A DNA stretch of 21,167 nucleotides from positions 1 through 21,167 of the forward strand of contig JARCRR010000148.1 of the NCBI GenBank assembly GCA_029850565.1, written 5' to 3'. The position numbers were made by a program, and so were the translations under genes. The notes under the pieces were generated by a model. It had not been told where the DNA came from and did no database searches. It saw nothing but the letters and a program-made list of their open reading frames with translations. Of this stretch, positions 1 to 6,309 are shown piece after piece (within the stretch, counting starts at the first letter, position 1; every line of letters begins with the position of its first letter). The stretch comes from Gallionella sp. GTDB taxonomy: Bacteria; Pseudomonadota; Gammaproteobacteria; Burkholderiales; Gallionellaceae.

Positions 1-225
1 GGCGTAGGCGACTTCCATCTGTGCTTGTTGCGCATAGCGACCGTATGGATAGCGCGCCTGCAACGTCTCCAGACGCTTGATGGCGCGTTCGTAGCTGTGA
101 TCTTCCATCGCCTCTTTGGCTTGGGCATAGAGTTCGTCGGCAGAAGCGGATTTGTCGTCTTTGGTAGGGGAAGAACTGCAAGCAACCAAGGAGAGCAGCA
201 GGAAAACAGTTAAAATACGACGCAT
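1..225 (-). CDS. bamD: BamD outer-membrane assembly lipoprotein, N-terminal part
   Basis: The first 75 codons of bamD (formerly comL) lie here; the rest is beyond the left edge. BamD is the essential lipoprotein of the BAM complex that inserts beta-barrel proteins into the outer membrane. The protein begins MRRILTVFLLLSLVAC, a short positively charged, hydrophobic signal ending in a lipobox (LVAC) with the lipidated cysteine at residue 16. A polar linker follows, then a TPR-like segment (ADELYAQAKEAME, YERAIKRLETLQARYPYGRY) typical of the BamD/YfiO repeat domain. The ATG is at 225-223 and overlaps the rluD ATG on the opposite strand. No clear Shine-Dalgarno precedes it, but an extended -10 promoter (252-260) lies just upstream. 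Family assignment is secure; the rest of the protein cannot be judged. Confidence 0.93.
   Translation of the reverse strand, partial: MRRILTVFLLLSLVACSSSPTKDDKSASADELYAQAKEAMEDHSYERAIKRLETLQARYPYGRYAQQAQMEVAYA
211..216 (+). promoter_or_regulatory. Possible -10 element for rluD
   Basis: TAAAAT lies eight bases before the rluD ATG at 224, inside bamD. A transcript from it would begin at or next to the ATG and so be essentially leaderless. No -35 match is visible (AAGGAG at 17-base spacing), so this is weak. Confidence 0.25.
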
Positions 226-1219
226 GATAGAACCCGAAGAAGATTTACCCGATTATAGCAAAGACGACGACTCATCCGACTTGCTTGAGATGCAGGTCCC
301 GCTGGAACACGGCGGACTCCGTCTAGATCAGGCACTGGTCAAGATGTTCCCCGAATACTCCCGCAGCCGCCTGCAAGACTGGGTAGAGCAGGGCTTGGTC
401 ACCATCAATGGCAATGTCGGCAGCGTCAAGCAGAAGGTATGGGGCAACGAGAAGATAGCCGTCTCGCCGCAGTTGCATCCGTCCGAACAAGCTTATCAAG
501 CCGAAGACATCCCGCTCGACATCGTCTATGAGGATGAATCCATCATCGTTGTGGATAAACCGGTCGGCTTGGTGGTGCATCCCGGTAGCGGTAACTGGAC
601 GGGCACTTTACTCAATGCGCTGCTGTACCACGCTCCCGAACTCAACGAAGTGCCGCGCGCCGGTATTGTGCATCGGCTGGATAAGGACACCAGCGGTCTG
701 ATGGTGGTCGCCAAGTCGCTGGTCGCGCAGACCGCGCTGGTGCGGCAGATGCAGTCGCGCAGTGTGAAACGTGAATATCTGGCACTGGTGTGGGGCGAAC
801 TGGATTATGGCGACACCATCAATGCGCCCATCGGGCGTCATCCTTCGCAACGCGTGAAGATGGCTGTGGTCGAGAACGGTAAAGAAGCCATCACGCATTA
901 CAGCATCGAAGCGAATTTTGCGAGCAGCACGCTGGTGCGTTGCCGTCTGGAAACGGGACGTACCCACCAGATCCGTGTCCACATGACCTACATCGGTCAT
1001 CCTCTCGTCGGTGATGCCGTGTATCAGAAAGGTGTGCAGAAATGCCAGCCTGAAGTGCGCGAGTTGTTGAACGGCTTTCCACGCCAAGCATTGCACGCTA
1101 CCCAACTCGCGTTGGAACATCCGCTCACGGGCGAGTGGATGGAATGGCACTCGCCATTGCCGGAAGATATGGAAGAGCTTCTGGACAAGCTCGACGAGGC
1201 AAGCGATGGTGTCGCTTAA
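224..1219 (+). CDS. rluD: 23S rRNA pseudouridine synthase RluD
   Basis: RluD-type pseudouridine synthase (RluA family), 331 residues from the ATG at 224. RluD modifies uridines 1911, 1915 and 1917 of helix 69 in 23S rRNA (E. coli numbering). An S4 RNA-binding domain lies near residues 28-60 (LRLDQALVKMFPEYSRSRLQ). The catalytic domain follows, with HRLDKDTSGL at about residue 150 supplying catalytic Asp153, and GRTHQIRVHMTYIGHPLVGD further on. An in-frame ATG exists at 152, but that would read well into bamD and add residues not expected in the family, so 224 is preferred. 289 is a less likely alternative. The gene is divergent from bamD and its end overlaps pgeF by 14 bases, so rluD and pgeF are probably cotranscribed. 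No convincing ribosome-binding site is seen. Confidence 0.93.
   Translation: MIEPEEDLPDYSKDDDSSDLLEMQVPLEHGGLRLDQALVKMFPEYSRSRLQDWVEQGLVTINGNVGSVKQKVWGNEKIAVSPQLHPSEQAYQAEDIPLDIVYEDESIIVVDKPVGLVVHPGSGNWTGTLLNALLYHAPELNEVPRAGIVHRLDKDTSGLMVVAKSLVAQTALVRQMQSRSVKREYLALVWGELDYGDTINAPIGRHPSQRVKMAVVENGKEAITHYSIEANFASSTLVRCRLETGRTHQIRVHMTYIGHPLVGDAVYQKGVQKCQPEVRELLNGFPRQALHATQLALEHPLTGEWMEWHSPLPEDMEELLDKLDEASDGVA
252..260 (-). promoter_or_regulatory. Extended -10 promoter for bamD, inside rluD
   Basis: Read on the minus strand this is TGCTATAAT, a perfect -10 hexamer with the TGn extension. It lies about 27 bases upstream of the bamD ATG. No good -35 hexamer is visible at 16-18 bases, as is usual for extended -10 promoters. 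It sits within codons for Asp-Tyr-Ser-Lys near the start of rluD. Confidence 0.6.
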
Positions 1220-1943
1220 GGATTGCATCGTTCCCGATTGGCCGGCACCCGCCAATGTCAAAGCGTTGCAGACCACGCGCAACGGTGGCATCAGTGTCGC
1301 ACCTTATGACTCTCTCAACCTGGGTTCACACGTCGGCGACGCTCCGCGCGCAGTCGCGCACAATCGCCAACTGCTATCGTCGTTGATGCCGAGCGAGCCT
1401 GTGTGGTTGGAGCAGGTGCATGGAGTCATCGTGGCGAATGCTGATACCGCATCCTGCCTGCCCCAAGCTGATGCCTGTATCGCGCGGCATTCTGGTGCGG
1501 TGAGTGTGGTGATGACGGCGGATTGCCTGCCTGTGCTGCTGTGCGATGAAGACGGCACGGTGGTCGGTGCGGCACATGCCGGTTGGAAGGGACTTGCGGC
1601 AGGCATCATCGAGGCGACGGTGAGAGCGATGGATGTCGCGCCGCACAAGTTGATGGCATGGTTGGGGCCGGCGATCGGTCAGCAGGCGTTTGAAGTGGGA
1701 GAGGAAGTGCGTGCGGCTTTCGTCGCGCATCATGCGCGGGCTGCGGCAGCTTTCGTTGCCCATGATGCGCAAGGAAAATACCATGCCGATATCTACATGC
1801 TGGCACAGCAACGTCTCAATGAGATGGGTGTCGCCCGGGTCTTCGGTGGTGATTTCTGCACCTATCACCAGAAACAGGCTTTCTTTTCTTATCGCCGCGA
1901 TGGGATGACGGGGCGCATGGGCACGTTCATCTGGCTGGATTGA
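1206..1943 (+). CDS. pgeF: PgeF/YfiH peptidoglycan editing factor (multicopper-oxidase-like fold)
   Basis: A 245-residue YfiH/DUF152 family protein, close to the usual length of about 243. The family was long annotated as laccase-like polyphenol oxidase. Members are now linked to removal of wrongly incorporated amino acids from peptidoglycan precursors, and some have purine nucleoside phosphorylase activity. The metal-ligand set is intact: His72 in EQVHG, Cys107 in MTADCLPVLLC and His124 in AAHAGWKGL. GGDFCTYHQ and FFSYRRDGMTGRMGT near the C-terminus are also family hallmarks. A GAGG at 1196-1199 sits six bases before the ATG. The start overlaps the rluD end by 14 bases in another frame, a common arrangement for these two genes and a sign of translational coupling. 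Confidence 0.92.
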   Translation: MVSLKDCIVPDWPAPANVKALQTTRNGGISVAPYDSLNLGSHVGDAPRAVAHNRQLLSSLMPSEPVWLEQVHGVIVANADTASCLPQADACIARHSGAVSVVMTADCLPVLLCDEDGTVVGAAHAGWKGLAAGIIEATVRAMDVAPHKLMAWLGPAIGQQAFEVGEEVRAAFVAHHARAAAAFVAHDAQGKYHADIYMLAQQRLNEMGVARVFGGDFCTYHQKQAFFSYRRDGMTGRMGTFIWLD

Positions 1944-1956
1944 ACACTTCACCCTT

Positions 1957-3540
1957 ATGAATCAGACATACACGCCGATCACCAAGACACAACGTAAGGT
2001 CGTACTTGCGGCCTGCTTCGGCACTTTCCTCGAGTGGTACGACTTCCTCACCTTTGCTTCGCTGGCGACCTATTTCAGTGTGTTGTTCTTCCCGCCTGAG
2101 AATCCGACGGCAGCCTTGTTGGCCAGCCTTGCCACTTTCGGCGTGGGTATGGTGGTGCGCCCGCTGGGTTCGGCTTTGTTCGGGAATCTGGCGGACAGAT
2201 ATGGTCGTCGTCCCATCTTCATCGCCACCATCTCGCTGATGGGCATCACGACGTTCTTGGTTGGCTTGCTTCCCACGTACGCACAGATCGGCATGTTGGC
2301 TCCTGCGTTATTGTTGTTGTTGCGCTTGCTGCAGGGTTTTGCGGTGGGCGGCGAGATCGGCGGTGTGGCGGTGTATCTCACAGAACATGCGCCTAACGGC
2401 AGGCGCGGTTTTTACACTAGCGTGCTGCAACTGATGGGGCCGCTCGGTATCCTGGTGTCGACCTTGCAGATCGTGCTGTTGCAGTTATATCTGTCACCCG
2501 AAGAATTCAGCGCATGGGGATGGCGCGTACCTTTCCTATTCTCGGCGGTGTTGTTGTTCATCTCTATCAAGACGCGCATGAGTTTGGAGGAGTCGCCCGT
2601 GTTCCGCGAGTTGCAAGAACAAGGCACGGTCTCCAAAGCGCCGCTACGTGAATGTTTGCGTGACAGGCGTACGCTGAAAGGCATGGCCTTGCTGTTCTTT
2701 TGTATCTCTGCAGGGGGGTCGCTGTTGTTCTTCTCCTCTCAGGTCTACACCAATGTTTTTCTGAAGTCTGTCGTGCGCCTCGATGCTCAGTTCGCCAGTA
2801 CCCTGGTGATGACGAGCACGCTGTTGTTGTTCCCCCTCACCATCTTCTGCGGTTGGCTGTCGGACAGGGTGGGGCGCAGGCCGGTGTTACTCGCTGGATT
2901 ATTGTTGGGCGCTGTCGCCATCCTGCCCGTGTTCAAAGGCTTGCAACATTACGGCAATCCGCAGTTGGAGCGCTTCAACAACGAGGTCGCGGTCACGCTT
3001 TATGCGAATGAATGCGACTACAGTCCTTTCCGCAAAGCGGCTAACGATTGCGAGCGCACTCAAGAGTTTCTCATCAAGAACGGAGTGTCGTACACGCAAC
3101 GCCCGCAGGGCGACAAGATCGACGTCACCCTCAATATCGCCGACGGTGTCGAGATATATGGTTTCCACCCGGATGAGGTGGCTTCCGAACTGAAGAAGAA
3201 GGGCTGGATCGAGAAGGCGGACAGGGAACAAGCGGATGTAGTCATGTTGTTTTTGTTGCTAGTCGTTCCCGTGGTCGCAGTCGCACTCATCACGGGGCCG
3301 CAGACGGCAGTGTTGGCCGAATTGTTCGCTGCGCGCACGCGTTACACCGCTGCGGCGCTTCCGCATAACCTGAGTGCGGGCTGGATAGGCGGATTGTCTC
3401 CGTTCATGGTTACGCTCATCTCGGTGAATGCGGGCGATGCACTGGCGGGCTTGTGGTATCCGGTGGGCATGCTGATCTTCGCCTCCATCGTCGGTCTGTT
3501 GTTTCTGCCCGAGACTAAAGATGTGGTGTTGGATGAGTGA
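1957..3540 (+). CDS. MFS transporter, metabolite:H+ symporter (MHS) type, with large periplasmic insertion
   Basis: A 527-residue major facilitator of the MHS group (ProP/KgtP/ShiA-like). The N-terminus carries the group signature FGTFLEWYDFLTF. The loop 2-3 motif is NLADRYGRRP and a second copy, GWLSDRVGRRP, lies between helices 8 and 9. About twelve membrane segments can be picked out. The protein is roughly 100 residues longer than typical members because of a hydrophilic insertion at about residues 329-428, between helices 9 and 10 and so on the periplasmic side. It holds two cysteines (353 and 365) that could form a disulfide. The substrate cannot be read from sequence; organic acids, betaine-type osmolytes and aromatic acids are family possibilities. 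It starts 13 bases after pgeF with no obvious Shine-Dalgarno and probably ends the rluD-pgeF unit. Confidence 0.85.
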   Translation: MNQTYTPITKTQRKVVLAACFGTFLEWYDFLTFASLATYFSVLFFPPENPTAALLASLATFGVGMVVRPLGSALFGNLADRYGRRPIFIATISLMGITTFLVGLLPTYAQIGMLAPALLLLLRLLQGFAVGGEIGGVAVYLTEHAPNGRRGFYTSVLQLMGPLGILVSTLQIVLLQLYLSPEEFSAWGWRVPFLFSAVLLFISIKTRMSLEESPVFRELQEQGTVSKAPLRECLRDRRTLKGMALLFFCISAGGSLLFFSSQVYTNVFLKSVVRLDAQFASTLVMTSTLLLFPLTIFCGWLSDRVGRRPVLLAGLLLGAVAILPVFKGLQHYGNPQLERFNNEVAVTLYANECDYSPFRKAANDCERTQEFLIKNGVSYTQRPQGDKIDVTLNIADGVEIYGFHPDEVASELKKKGWIEKADREQADVVMLFLLLVVPVVAVALITGPQTAVLAELFAARTRYTAAALPHNLSAGWIGGLSPFMVTLISVNAGDALAGLWYPVGMLIFASIVGLLFLPETKDVVLDE

Positions 3541-3542
3541 TT

Positions 3543-3577
3543 CCCTCATCCCCACCCTTCTCCCGGAAGGAGGAAGG
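3543..3577 (+). repeat. C-rich palindromic intergenic repeat, copy 1 (possible terminator)
   Basis: A C-rich half followed by a G-rich half (CCTTCTCC ... GGAGGAAGG) can fold into an imperfect hairpin and is followed by TTTTTC at about 3578. This could end transcription after the MFS gene. A second CTCT/GAGAG inverted pair lies just after it (about 3583-3605). The same C-rich block occurs in reverse orientation at 9993-10030, so this is a member of a dispersed repeat family. Confidence 0.55.
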
Positions 3578-3690
3578 TTTTTCTTCTCTCGTCCTCTGGG
3601 AGAGGGGGTACACCCGCAAGGGGTAGGCCGTGGTTGTACGGGAATGAAGTCCCATCAACGCACGCTCAGGGTGAGTGTGGTTGCATAAGT

Positions 3691-3696
3691 TACAAT
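3691..3696 (+). promoter_or_regulatory. Possible -10 element for the ZIP/beta-barrel/CDF group
   Basis: TACAAT followed by a GC-rich stretch (GCGCGCCC) lies 28 bases before the ZIP gene ATG. It resembles betaproteobacterial -10 regions. No convincing -35 is seen at the right spacing. The rest of 3578-3723 shows nothing coding. Confidence 0.35.
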
Positions 3697-3723
3697 GCGC
3701 GCCCTTAATGCTTTGCACCTGAT

Positions 3724-4503
3724 ATGACTATTCTTACTTGGATCATCCTCGCCAGTTTTCTCGGAGGCATCCTGAGTGTGATCGCGGCGGCGCTGTTCGC
3801 ACTCAATGCGCGTTCCCAGTATTTGGGTGGGCTGGTGAGTTATGCCATCGGTGCTTTGCTCGGCGCGGTGTTCCTCGACATCCTGCCCGAAGCCATCGAA
3901 CTTTCACCCAATCCCGCAACCGTGAGTGCCACGGTGCTGTTGGGTATCTTGTTGTTCTTCACCCTGGAGAAGGTGCTGATCTGGCGTCACTGTCACCACG
4001 ACCATTGCGAGGTACACGAGCCGCACGAACACAGCGAACACAGCGAACATGACCACGGACGTAGCGGCACCATGGTCATCGTGGGCGATACCTTCCACAA
4101 CTTCGTCGACGGCATCATCATCGCGGCGGCATTCCTTGCCGATGTGAACCTCGGCATCGTCACCGCACTGGCCATCATCGCGCACGAGATCCCGCAAGAG
4201 GTGGGCGATTTCGCCATTCTGTTGCATTCGGGTTATTCCAAGCTGCGCGCATTCCAGATGAATCTCATCTCCAGCTTCGCCACGCTGGTCGGCGGTGTGT
4301 TGGGTTATTTCGTATTGCAGGATATGCAGGCATTGGTACCGACTTTGTTGGCATTGGCGGCATCCAGCATGATTTATGTCGCGGTGGCGGATTTGATCCC
4401 CGGCTTGCACAAACGTACCCAGATGCGCGACACCGTGCAACAAGTAGTGTTGATCTGTGCGGGTATCTCAACCATCGCGCTCGTCAGCGTGGTGATGGGA
4501 TGA
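3724..4503 (+). CDS. ZIP family metal permease
   Basis: A 259-residue inner-membrane protein of the ZIP (ZRT/IRT-like) family, which moves divalent metals such as zinc, iron or manganese into the cytoplasm. Eight hydrophobic segments can be traced. The paired metal-site motifs in helices 4 and 5 are present: HNFVDG (His125, Asn126, Asp129) and HEIPQE (His154, Glu155, Glu159). The cytoplasmic loop between helices 3 and 4 (about residues 89-112) is very rich in histidine and acidic residues and begins with a CHHDHC cluster, a typical ZIP metal-sensing or buffering loop. The gene leads a tight group: its stop overlaps the next gene's ATG (ATGA at 4500-4503). Metal specificity cannot be set from sequence. 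Confidence 0.88.
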   Translation: MTILTWIILASFLGGILSVIAAALFALNARSQYLGGLVSYAIGALLGAVFLDILPEAIELSPNPATVSATVLLGILLFFTLEKVLIWRHCHHDHCEVHEPHEHSEHSEHDHGRSGTMVIVGDTFHNFVDGIIIAAAFLADVNLGIVTALAIIAHEIPQEVGDFAILLHSGYSKLRAFQMNLISSFATLVGGVLGYFVLQDMQALVPTLLALAASSMIYVAVADLIPGLHKRTQMRDTVQQVVLICAGISTIALVSVVMG

Positions 4504-5276
4504 CTTTTATGAAGAACGCTTTACCCGTTGGCTTGTCGGTCGCGATGCTGAATCTTGTTCTGCCCGCATCGGCAGAGGAAGTCAGCGTGACGCCTTATCG
4601 TCCCACGGTCACCAATTCAGCAACGCTTTCCGCACCCGGTTGGGTGGAGTTGGAGACCGGTGTATCAGCACAGAACAACAAAGACGGCTCGAAGCAACAC
4701 AGCTTGATGTACCTGACTAAATTCGCTCTTACGTCTGATTTCGGCGTGCTGATCGGCGGCGATGCATATCTGTCGCAAACCGACGCGAATGCCAAGCGGG
4801 TCTCGGGTGTGGGCGATACCACATTGCTACTCAAACACCGGTTCGTGATGAATGAAGATGCTGCACTCGGTTGTGAATACGGCGTCAAAGCTCCAACTGC
4901 CGCAACAGGCTTGGGAAGCGGCAAGAGTGATTTGGTGTTGAATGGCATCTACAGCAGGAACATTCGCGGCCACTCACTGGACGTCAATGTGAATGTGAGC
5001 AAACTGGGTGATGCCGCGGCGAATGAGAGCGCCTACGAGTATGGTTGGTCGGGCACGGTGTTTCGCCCCGTGGATGACCAATGGGGCGTGATGGTCGAGG
5101 TCTCTGGCACCATGCGGGAGGGCTTCATGCCACAGAGTCAGTGGTTGGCGGCGGCAAGCTACGAATGGAGCCGCAGAGTCGTATTGGACGCAGGTCTGTC
5201 GGCGGGTATCGATAGCGCATCCCATCGTGTCGCCTTGTTCGGCGGCCTGTCCGTGCTATTGGGGCAGGTGCGATAG
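4500..5276 (+). CDS. Outer-membrane beta-barrel protein (phenol MetA degradation/transporter-like family)
   Basis: A protein of about 258 residues with a Sec signal peptide (hydrophobic run ending LVLPASA, cleavage after about residue 25). The mature part alternates polar and hydrophobic residues in short beta-strand-like stretches, with no hydrophobic helices. Features such as GVGDTTLLLKHRF, then VKAPTA and a GSGKSDLVLNGIYSR segment, resemble the PF13557 group (putative MetA-pathway or transporter outer-membrane proteins). The function of that group is poorly defined. The ATG at 4500 overlaps the ZIP stop. An in-frame ATG at 4509 has a better-spaced GGGA upstream and may be the real start (255 residues). 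Its place between a ZIP importer and a CDF exporter suggests a metal-related outer-membrane role, which is inference. Confidence 0.7.
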   Translation: MTFMKNALPVGLSVAMLNLVLPASAEEVSVTPYRPTVTNSATLSAPGWVELETGVSAQNNKDGSKQHSLMYLTKFALTSDFGVLIGGDAYLSQTDANAKRVSGVGDTTLLLKHRFVMNEDAALGCEYGVKAPTAATGLGSGKSDLVLNGIYSRNIRGHSLDVNVNVSKLGDAAANESAYEYGWSGTVFRPVDDQWGVMVEVSGTMREGFMPQSQWLAAASYEWSRRVVLDAGLSAGIDSASHRVALFGGLSVLLGQVR

Positions 5277-5292
5277 CACTCAAGAGGGATCG

Positions 5293-6189
5293 ATGGCAAC
5301 TTCCAATCTACAGCGTTACGCATGGCTCTCCATCGCTGCTGCGGTCACCACCATCCTGCTCAAGGGTATCGCGTGGTGGCTCACGGGTTCGGTCGGTCTG
5401 TTGTCCGATGCGCTTGAGTCTTTCGTCAATCTGGCTGGGGCATTGATGGCATTGGCGATGTTGACACTCGCCGCATCTCCGGCAGATGACAAGCACGCTT
5501 ATGGTCACGGCAAGGCGGAATATTTCTCCAGCGCGTTCGAGGGCTTCCTCATCTTGCTGGCCGCAGTCAGCATCGCCTACACCGCCATCGAACGTTTCAT
5601 CCATCCGCAAGAGATCGAGGCGGTCGGCGTCGGCTTGATGGTGTCGTTCGTCGCCTCGCTCATCAATCTGTTCGCCGCGCGCGAACTGCTCAAGGCGGGG
5701 CGCGCCCACAACTCCATCACATTGGAAGCGGATGCCAAACACCTGATGACCGATGTGTGGACATCGGTGGGCGTCATCATCGGCGTGGGCTTGGTATGGC
5801 TCAGCGGTTGGTTGTGGCTCGACCCGCTGATCGCCTTGGTGGTGGCGGTGAACATCGTGTGGACGGGTTGGCAACTGTTGCATCGTTCCGCGTCGGGTTT
5901 GATGGATGAAGCGATCCCCGCGGAACAGATCGCGGCCATCGAGGTCGTTCTGGCAAAATATCGCGGGCAAGGTTTGGACTTCCATGCTCTGCGCACCCGC
6001 CAAGCGGGCAGGCATGCGTTCATTTCCCTGCATGTGTTGGTGCCGGGAGAGTGGACGGTGCAGCGCGGACATGATGTGGTCGAGCAGATCGAAGCGGACA
6101 TCAGGGCTGTCGTGCCATTCAGCCATCTGACGACGCACCTCGAACCCTTGGAAGACCCGGCCTCACATGAGGATCAGGTGTTGATGTGA
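5293..6189 (+). CDS. Cation diffusion facilitator (CDF) family metal exporter
   Basis: A 298-residue CDF transporter, a proton-coupled exporter of divalent metals across the inner membrane. About six hydrophobic segments are followed by a cytoplasmic domain from about residue 205 with the ferredoxin-like fold typical of CDFs (LDFHALRTRQAGRHAFISLH, HDVVEQIEADIR). The helix-5 motif HxxxD is intact (His150, Asp154). In helix 2 the positions that are Asp/Asp in YiiP-type proteins are Glu42 and Asn46 (SDALESFVN). I recall this SDALES form in other bacterial CDFs, so it marks a subgroup rather than a defect. The ATG at 5293 is chosen because AGAGGGA sits just upstream (5283-5289). The frame is open upstream to 5227, but that would overlap the beta-barrel gene and add a non-family N-terminus. 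It lies 16 bases after the beta-barrel gene. Confidence 0.88.
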   Translation: MATSNLQRYAWLSIAAAVTTILLKGIAWWLTGSVGLLSDALESFVNLAGALMALAMLTLAASPADDKHAYGHGKAEYFSSAFEGFLILLAAVSIAYTAIERFIHPQEIEAVGVGLMVSFVASLINLFAARELLKAGRAHNSITLEADAKHLMTDVWTSVGVIIGVGLVWLSGWLWLDPLIALVVAVNIVWTGWQLLHRSASGLMDEAIPAEQIAAIEVVLAKYRGQGLDFHALRTRQAGRHAFISLHVLVPGEWTVQRGHDVVEQIEADIRAVVPFSHLTTHLEPLEDPASHEDQVLM

Positions 6190-6201
6190 AAGTATATTTG
6201 G

Positions 6202-6283
6202 CCACGGATGAACAAGGATGTTCACAGATAAAGCTTGAGTTGTTGGGTGTTTTTCATCCGTGTTTATCCGTGTAGATCGGTGG
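6202..6283 (+). repeat. Dispersed INTD/VHPW-type repeat forming an imperfect inverted pair
   Basis: Arms at 6202-6229 and 6255-6283 are about 70 percent complementary. They are built from short ACGGAT/CACGGAT units (CACGGATGAACAAGGATG against CATCCGTGTTTATCCGTG). Units like these occur in many bacterial intergenic regions, where translation gives spurious peptides with INTD and VHPW. The arm ends in GGTGGTTTTTAG, so the hairpin may also terminate transcription after the CDF gene. It fills most of the 120-base gap before rimO, and I see nothing coding in it. Confidence 0.6.
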
Positions 6284-6309
6284 TTTTTAGATTTCTTTAG
6301 GAATTCAAA

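Noticed and set aside
608..1291. 227-codon minus-strand frame opposite rluD
   Set aside because: Antisense shadow of a confident gene, with no recognisable motifs and composition typical of a shadow frame.
5308..6138. 276-codon minus-strand frame opposite the CDF gene
   Set aside because: His/Arg/Gln-rich shadow of the transporter sequence with no family features.
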